Of a stretch of DNA of 5,013 bases, positions 1 through 5,013 are shown in pieces. The DNA is taken from positions 1-5,013 of the forward strand of contig JAFDCW010000427.1 of assembly GCA_019312705.1 (NCBI GenBank), read 5' to 3'. The notes beneath the pieces are model-generated. The model made no database searches. It was given only the letters and a program-made list of their open reading frames with translations, and was not told the origin of the DNA. The position numbers and the translations under genes are program-made. Source of the stretch: Deltaproteobacteria bacterium (lineage in GTDB: Bacteria; Myxococcota; Polyangia; Polyangiales; B10-G4). Position 1 is the stretch's first letter. Each line of letters begins with the position of its first letter.

Positions 1-166
1 CCCCGGTCGGCTTCAGGAAGATCTCACGCAGGTCTGTCGCGCTCTTCAGAATTGCCACGAGCTCATGGCGATTGCCTGGCGTGAACAGGCGGCAGCCCGT
101 GTCCTGGTTGTCGACCCAGTCTGCCCAGCGGCCTATCTGGCCTGTTGTCGGCGTGAATGGTGGCAT
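1..166 (-). CDS. N-terminal part of a gene cut by the left edge; possibly an FAD-linked oxidase
   Basis: Reading the minus strand from an ATG at 166-164 gives 55 open codons to the window edge, starting MPPFTPTTGQIGRWADWV and ending ELVAILKSATDLREIFLKPTG. The start is supported by a G-rich Shine-Dalgarno stretch (AAGGGGGGGG, minus strand, 182-172) about five bases before the ATG. The amino-acid mix is protein-like: two Trp, an amphipathic ELVAILKSATDLREIF segment and few low-complexity runs. The pattern of a Trp-rich start, then a Pro-Gly, then a helix ELVAxLKxA, then a strand ending in Gly resembles the beginning of the FAD-binding type 4 domain (gulonolactone/aldonolactone oxidase type), where a GSGHSW-like motif would follow just beyond the edge. 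That motif is not visible, so the function is a guess. The gene diverges from the DUF697 gene across a 189-bp gap. Confidence is fair that it codes and low for the product. Confidence 0.6.
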   Translation of the reverse strand, partial: MPPFTPTTGQIGRWADWVDNQDTGCRLFTPGNRHELVAILKSATDLREIFLKPTG

Positions 167-355
167 CGAAGCCCCCCCCTTCTGTGGGACGGGACTCTAT
201 CGCAAGGGACGGCGCTCTGAGCACAGCGTGTACTCGGGATGTTCAAGCGCTGCTCACGGGGGCGCCCAGAATCGAAGAAAGCCGCGTGATCGCGGATGGC
301 CCGGATCATGCGTTCGTTTTGCGTAACGGTCCTTTCACAGGGGAAGCAAAGAGAA
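167..355. promoter_or_regulatory. Divergent intergenic region with a small inverted repeat
   Basis: These 189 bases separate two genes that are transcribed away from each other, so both promoters should lie here. I see no convincing -35/-10 pair on either strand. The region holds the G8 ribosome binding site of the leftward gene (172-179 as C8 on the plus strand) and the AGGGGAAG ribosome binding site of the rightward gene (339-346). A perfect inverted repeat CCGCG-TGAT-CGCGG lies at 282-295, about 60 bases before the rightward start; it could be an operator or a chance GC-rich palindrome. Open frames that cross this region are not supported. Confidence 0.4.
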
Positions 356-958
356 ATGACGAATCCAACCCATGGTGCGACCTTTGACCGAGTCCTGTCC
401 GGCGACTGGAGCGAGGTCGACGAGGTCGAAAAGGCCATCGCGGTGCACGAGGTCTTGCAGGTCTCAGCCATCGCCGCGAGCGCGGTGAGCATCCAGCCGC
501 TGCCCTTCGTGGACATGGTGCTGATCGCTCCGATTCAGATCGGAATGGTTCAGAGCATCGGCCGCATCTATGGCCATCGCCTCGACAAGAAAGCCGTCGT
601 GGAGATCCTCAGCACCTTCGGCGCGAGCCTCGTGACGCAGGGCGCCCTCATGTCGGCGGCGAAGCTGATCCCGTTTGTCGGTTGGCTGGTCACCGTGCCG
701 ATGGCGTACGCGATGACCTGGGCCGTCGGCGAGGTTGCGCACTACTACTTCCGCATGGGACGCGGTGTACCGCCGTCCGAGCTTTCTTCGATGTTCGACC
801 GGGTCTACCGGCAGAAGAAGCAAGAGCGCAACGCCGCCCACCAGGGCGCGTCGAGCGTGCAGGACAAGCTGAGGGACCTCGTCAACGCGCACCAAGAGGG
901 CCTCATCGACGACGATGAGTTCGAGGCCGCCAAGGCCAAAGTCCTCGACCAGCTCTGA
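356..958 (+). CDS. DUF697-family membrane-associated protein with C-terminal SHOCT-like domain
   Basis: A 200-residue protein. The ATG at 356 is chosen because AGGGGAAG (339-346) precedes it at workable spacing; an upstream in-frame ATG at 296 lacks a good site and would add 20 residues. Residues about 30-130 fit the DUF697 pattern, known from proteins associated with GTPases such as YcjF: a hydrophobic stretch, PLPFVD (48-53), a second hydrophobic stretch ending IGRIYG (68-73), then KLIPFVGW (103-110), an apolar segment, and AVGEVAHYY (123-131). Three to four apolar segments (about 33-46, 51-67, 86-105, 107-126) suggest insertion in or close contact with the inner membrane. Residues 168-200 (QDKLRDLVNAHQEGLIDDDE and following) match a SHOCT-type tail: a short helix, then Gly-Leu-Ile, an acidic turn and a closing helix that ends in KVLDQL. 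SHOCT tails are thought to help oligomerisation or targeting. No GTPase domain or GTPase gene is visible nearby, so the partner is unknown. Family assignment is fairly sure; function is not known. Confidence 0.85.
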   Translation: MTNPTHGATFDRVLSGDWSEVDEVEKAIAVHEVLQVSAIAASAVSIQPLPFVDMVLIAPIQIGMVQSIGRIYGHRLDKKAVVEILSTFGASLVTQGALMSAAKLIPFVGWLVTVPMAYAMTWAVGEVAHYYFRMGRGVPPSELSSMFDRVYRQKKQERNAAHQGASSVQDKLRDLVNAHQEGLIDDDEFEAAKAKVLDQL

Positions 959-990
959 GGGCCGCCACCGCGTCCTGCAGGTCGGCCTCG
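957..990. terminator. Possible shared terminator stem between convergent genes
   Basis: The two convergent genes are only 36 bases apart. GAGGGCCG (957-964, overlapping the stop codon) can pair with CGGCCTC (983-989) with one bulged G, and the loop contains a CCTGCAGG palindrome (974-981). There is no T-run on either strand, so this would not be a classical intrinsic terminator. It is the only stem I can see in the gap. Confidence 0.25.
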
Positions 991-994
991 TCAG

Positions 995-2266
995 CTACTG
1001 CACGATCATGAAGTCGACGGAGGTGGTGACCGTGAGCTTGGTGACGAACGCCGGGCCGGTGGTGGCGCCGGCGAAGATGGAGACGCCGCCGAAGTCCATG
1101 ACGTAGAGGCGGTCGGACGCGTCCCGCTGGGCTCTCTGAGCGTTGTCGACGGCGGCGTTCGAGGCCTCTTGGGTGGGGGATAGCTCCCCGGAGATGGCAC
1201 TCGCGGTGGTGTACACGGCGACTCGATCGTCGGTCATCGTAGCGATCAACGTGTCGCCTTCGACGTCGAGATGGTTGACGGGACCCAAGCCGGACGTTGC
1301 TGTGAGTTTCGCGTCGGGCGGCGTAGCCGCGCTCAAGCTCGATGCCCCGTTCCAGATGTTGACGTAGCCCTCTTCGGACGTCGCCACAGTGTTCGCGGCG
1401 TAGAGCCGATCCCCTGCGACGTCGAGCCAGCTGAACGGCCCCTCACCAAAGACGGTGAAGTCGGCCCCAGCGATGACGCCGCTCTTGGCCGAGGCGCCAG
1501 ACCAGCCGATGACGCCGGCCCCGCTGCTTTGCCCGGCGAAGAGCACGTCCCCCGCCGCGCTGTAGGCGAAGGCGTAGATCTGTCCAAAGGGGTGCGTGAA
1601 AAGCGCCGCCACCGAAGATGTGCTGCCCATGGTGGCGGCGTTGGCAAAGCGGAAGATGCGCCCGTCGACGAACCAAAGGTCACCCGAAGGATCGACCTCC
1701 ATGTCTACCAAGAAGGCGCCGGGCGGCGTCCCCGCATACGCCGAGATCGGAACGGTATCGCTGGGGCTGGCCGCGGAGGTGAGCGCACCGAAGTCGTCGT
1801 AGATCAGGATCGAGTTGGTGCCGGTTGATTGCAGCAATACGAAGAACCTGCCCGTGGTCCTTTGGTAGGCGACCAGGGCCGGCTCCGCGCCCAGGCTTCC
1901 GAGGGTGATGTCCGCCGGGGTGTTGGCCGAGATGGTGTCTGCGTTGTTCCAGATCTCGACCGTGTCGTCGGTGGTGTTGACGACGACCAACCGTGGGTAG
2001 AAGGGTGAGGTGACGACGCCGGCATCGGGCCCTGCGTCCATCGCGGCGTCCCGCCCGGAGTCGGTGGCCGTGTCCGGCGCCGCGTCCATCGCGCCGGCGT
2101 CGGTGGCGGCGTCGGTGGCGGCGTCGGTGGCGGCGTCAGTGGCGGAGTCTTGGGCCATGGCGTCGAGGGCGCTGTCCGCGCCCGCGTCGTTCGGGGTCCC
2201 GCTGTCATCGCCAGAGCACGACGCTGCGGTCATGAGAAGTACGAAGGCGAGTGACGGTCTGAGCAT
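995..2266 (-). CDS. Secreted lipoprotein with Asp/Ala/Thr linker and seven-repeat beta-propeller-like domain
   Basis: A 423-residue protein. Start ATG 2266-2264 is chosen because it gives a classic lipoprotein signal: MLRP, an apolar core LAFVLLMTAA, then Ser-Cys with Cys17 as the lipidated residue. The -3 position is Ala rather than the usual Leu. The frame stays open for another 100 codons upstream, but those run over the divergent methyltransferase gene and precede the signal peptide. Residues 18-84 are an Asp/Ala/Thr-rich linker, including four ATDA-type units at 41-56. Residues 90-423 contain about seven repeats spaced 46-52 residues apart. Each has a GDxL(Y/F)-like strand and then a V-x-I-(W/Y/F) strand followed by an Ala-rich turn: VEIWNNAD (103), ILIYDDF (153), IFRFANA (204), VIGWSGA (252), VNIWNGA (303), VAVYTTA (349), VSIFAGA (396). 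This suggests a seven-bladed propeller facing the periplasm or cell surface. No catalytic motif is seen; binding is the likeliest role. It appears to be a single-gene unit. Confidence 0.88.
   Translation of the reverse strand: MLRPSLAFVLLMTAASCSGDDSGTPNDAGADSALDAMAQDSATDAATDAATDAATDAGAMDAAPDTATDSGRDAAMDAGPDAGVVTSPFYPRLVVVNTTDDTVEIWNNADTISANTPADITLGSLGAEPALVAYQRTTGRFFVLLQSTGTNSILIYDDFGALTSAASPSDTVPISAYAGTPPGAFLVDMEVDPSGDLWFVDGRIFRFANAATMGSTSSVAALFTHPFGQIYAFAYSAAGDVLFAGQSSGAGVIGWSGASAKSGVIAGADFTVFGEGPFSWLDVAGDRLYAANTVATSEEGYVNIWNGASSLSAATPPDAKLTATSGLGPVNHLDVEGDTLIATMTDDRVAVYTTASAISGELSPTQEASNAAVDNAQRAQRDASDRLYVMDFGGVSIFAGATTGPAFVTKLTVTTSVDFMIVQ
2099..2146. repeat. Four-copy 12-bp tandem repeat inside the lipoprotein linker
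   Basis: The 12-base unit GTCGGTGGCGGC occurs three times perfectly at 2099-2134, followed by a fourth copy GTCAGTGGCGGA with two changes at 2135-2146. On the minus strand each unit encodes Ala-Ala-Thr-Asp, giving residues 41-56 of the lipoprotein. The unit is a multiple of three, so copy-number change would lengthen or shorten the linker without a frameshift. Confidence 0.9.
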
Positions 2267-2279
2267 GGGACCCAATATA
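2267..2279 (-). promoter_or_regulatory. Possible -10 box giving a leaderless lipoprotein mRNA
   Basis: On the minus strand TATATT (2279-2274) matches five of six bases of the sigma70 -10 consensus and is followed by only seven bases (GGGTCCC) before the ATG. Transcription would then start at or next to the A of the ATG. No purine-rich ribosome binding site is present, which agrees with a leaderless transcript. No good -35 sequence is found 16-18 bases upstream, so support is modest. Confidence 0.35.
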
Positions 2280-2377
2280 CCGGGCTGCTGCCCTTCATCG
2301 CAGAGTTCATTTTCGTGGAGATCGACACCACGTGGCCGGATTCTCAACAATGCGCAATTCCTGATAGCGTGGTCTCC

Positions 2378-3040
2378 ATGGCACAAGAACCACCCGCACC
2401 GCGGCCCCACGTTGGAACCGCGACCGCCCGGATGGTTGATGGGCGACTCGATTGCCAACCGGCTCGAAACAACAGTGAGCCGATCCTCGCAGTGCTCCGG
2501 AAGACGCGGCTTCCCGATGCTTCGCCGCGGCGCGTCCTCGAGATAGCGAGCGGCTCGGGGGTTCACGGCGTCTATCTCGCGACGAACCTCCCCGACGTGC
2601 TCTGGCAGCCGACCGATTACGATCCGGAAGCCCTCGGCAGCATCGATGCATGGAGGGCGACCGAAGGTGCGGAGAACCTGCTTCCAGCTAAGCGCCTCGA
2701 TGTCTTCGACGCGACGTGGCCCGAGCGGTCATATGAGGCGGTCGTCTGCATCAACATGGTCCATGCCGCCCCCTGGGCCGCGACCGAGGCGTTGATGGCG
2801 GTCGCCGCACGAAGCTTGGTCTCGGACGGCGTGCTCTACATGTACGGCGCCTACCGCGACGGTGGGGCTTATGTGGGCGCCGGCGACCAAGCGTTCGACG
2901 AAGCGCTTCGACTCCGAAATCCGGAGTGGGGGCTCCGCGACGTCCTCGACGTGAAGGAGGTGGCCGCGAAGCACGGTCTCGTCTTGGAGGAACGCGTGGC
3001 GATGCCCAAGGACAATATCTCGCTGATTCTCCGCCGCTGA
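2378..3040 (+). CDS. DUF938 / METTL26-family SAM-dependent methyltransferase
   Basis: A 220-residue class I methyltransferase-like protein. Numbering from ATG 2378, it shows R30-N31 and EPIL (34-37), which begin the family core; motif I VLEIASGSGVH (53-63), the glycine-rich loop that binds S-adenosylmethionine; an acidic DYD (80-82) at the end of strand 2; and NMVHAAPW (126-133), the family's version of motif IV. The C-terminal part RLRNPEWGLRDV, then AxxHGL and MPKDN before the final strand, is the conserved DUF938 ending, where MPANN is more usual. The family includes human METTL26; its substrate is not established. The start is uncertain: no clear ribosome binding site precedes ATG 2378, and ATG 2432 gives a 202-residue protein (MVDGRL) that lines up better with the usual family N-terminus; a GTG at 2315 also exists. 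The gene diverges from the lipoprotein across 111 bases and probably stands alone. Confidence 0.9.
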   Translation: MAQEPPAPRPHVGTATARMVDGRLDCQPARNNSEPILAVLRKTRLPDASPRRVLEIASGSGVHGVYLATNLPDVLWQPTDYDPEALGSIDAWRATEGAENLLPAKRLDVFDATWPERSYEAVVCINMVHAAPWAATEALMAVAARSLVSDGVLYMYGAYRDGGAYVGAGDQAFDEALRLRNPEWGLRDVLDVKEVAAKHGLVLEERVAMPKDNISLILRR

Positions 3041-4348
<1,308 letters not shown>

Positions 4349-4384
4349 AGGTCGTGGGCCCCGCCCCGATCGTCCGAATCCGTC

Positions 4385-5013
4385 GTGAATTTCTTCCGCC
4401 GATTCCGTGATGCGGCCCTGGTCGCGGCTCTTCTCGCGATCCCCTTCTTTTTCCTGAAGGCCAACCTGACGGATCCGTCTCGGACCTCGTGGTTGGACCG
4501 CGTCGTGCTCCAGGTGAGCGCGCCGATCCAATACGCCGCCACCGAAGCCGCCGGTGGGGTGTCCGCCATTGTCGAAAAGTACGTCTGGCTCGTCGACGTC
4601 AAGACCGACAATGAAGAGCTGACCCACCAGAACGCGCGCCTCCGGCAGCAGGTCCGGGAGCTGGGTCACGAAGCCCGAGAGAACGAACGCATGCGCTCGC
4701 TGCTTTCGCTACGCGACGAACTCCCCGGGGAGACGATGACCGCCGCGGTGATCGGAAAAGAGGTGTCGCCTCACTTTCGCGTCGTTCGGGTGCGCATCGA
4801 CCGCGGCGAGCGCGACCTGCTTCGAGCGGGCATGCCGGTCGTTTCATCCGAGGGGCTGGTTGGACAGATTCGCCGGACCTGGGGTCGCTACAGCGACGTA
4901 TTGCTGACCGTGGATCAGACCAGCGCCATCGATGTCGTCATCGATCGCACCGGCGCTCGGGGCATGCTCCGCGGCACCGGCGAGTCGGACCGCTATCTCT
5001 GCCGCATTCAGTA
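4385..5013 (+). CDS. mreC: Rod shape-determining protein MreC, N-terminal part, cut by right edge
   Basis: 209 codons are visible before the window ends, beginning with GTG at 4385 (MNFFRRFRDAALVAALLAIP). This is the first possible start codon after the in-frame mreB stop, which fixes the choice although no strong ribosome binding site is visible; translation may be coupled to mreB. The layout is that of MreC: a short basic cytoplasmic tail, one membrane helix (about 9-24), a periplasmic linker, a coiled coil rich in Glu, Arg and Leu (about 70-112, NEELTHQNARLRQQVREL) that drives dimerisation, then the start of the beta-barrel domain with AAVIGKEVSPHFRVVRVRID (120-139), the RAGMPVVSSEGLVGQI core (147-162) and a VLLTVDQTSAIDV segment. 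MreC links MreB filaments to PBP2 in the periplasm and activates the elongasome. Order and a 36-base gap point to a shared mreBC transcript; mreD, a PBP2 gene and rodA would be expected beyond the edge. Confidence 0.95.
   Translation, partial: MNFFRRFRDAALVAALLAIPFFFLKANLTDPSRTSWLDRVVLQVSAPIQYAATEAAGGVSAIVEKYVWLVDVKTDNEELTHQNARLRQQVRELGHEARENERMRSLLSLRDELPGETMTAAVIGKEVSPHFRVVRVRIDRGERDLLRAGMPVVSSEGLVGQIRRTWGRYSDVLLTVDQTSAIDVVIDRTGARGMLRGTGESDRYLCRIQ

Noticed and set aside
133..516. 127-codon minus-strand open frame crossing the divergent region and the start of the DUF697 gene
   Set aside because: It overlaps both the leftward partial gene in another frame and the start of the DUF697 gene, and its product has no coherent features.
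464..895. 143-codon minus-strand open frame opposite the DUF697 gene
   Set aside because: A shadow of the DUF697 coding frame; His/Arg/Asp-rich with no domain.
1271..1828. 185-codon plus-strand open frame inside the lipoprotein gene
   Set aside because: It is antisense to a well-supported gene, rich in Arg/Gly/Ala, with no ribosome binding site or domain.
2267..2566. Extension of the lipoprotein reading frame by 100 codons upstream of its signal peptide
   Set aside because: It would overlap the divergent methyltransferase gene, has no ribosome binding site, and would bury the lipoprotein signal peptide inside the protein.

Overview
The window looks like chromosomal DNA from a GC-rich deltaproteobacterial lineage, most likely Myxococcota (Polyangiales/Sandaracinus-like). 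This rests on high GC with strong G/C at third codon positions, on a lipoprotein whose lipobox is followed by a long Asp/Ala/Thr linker (a style common in myxobacterial exported proteins), and on an MreB typical of proteobacteria. The taxonomic placement is inference. No tRNA, rRNA, CRISPR array, transposase or phage gene was seen.

Layout from left to right. (1) 1-166, minus strand: the first 55 codons of a gene cut by the left edge, with an excellent G-rich ribosome binding site; possibly the N-terminus of an FAD-linked oxidase. (2) 167-355: divergent intergenic region. (3) 356-958, plus: a 200-residue DUF697-type membrane-associated protein ending in a SHOCT-like tail. (4) 995-2266, minus, convergent with the previous gene: a 423-residue lipoprotein with a low-complexity linker and about seven repeats that look like beta-propeller blades. 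(5) 2267-2377: divergent intergenic region, with a TATATT box so close to the lipoprotein ATG that the mRNA could be leaderless. (6) 2378-3040, plus: a DUF938/METTL26-family SAM-dependent methyltransferase. (7) 3041-3313: a G-rich intergenic region with a 12-bp palindrome and a hairpin just before the mreB ribosome binding site. (8) 3314-4348, plus: mreB. (9) 4385-5013, plus: mreC, starting at GTG and cut by the right edge.

How the genes work together: only mreB and mreC form a clear functional unit. They are the first two genes of the rod-shape (elongasome) operon, in which cytoplasmic MreB filaments and the periplasmic MreC scaffold guide side-wall peptidoglycan synthesis. The genes to their left are oriented alternately, are probably transcribed singly, and show no evident shared pathway. 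I found no convincing new multi-gene system. The most unusual items are the propeller lipoprotein with its 12-bp tandem repeat and possible leaderless start, the DUF697-SHOCT protein without an adjacent GTPase, and the hairpin upstream of mreB.
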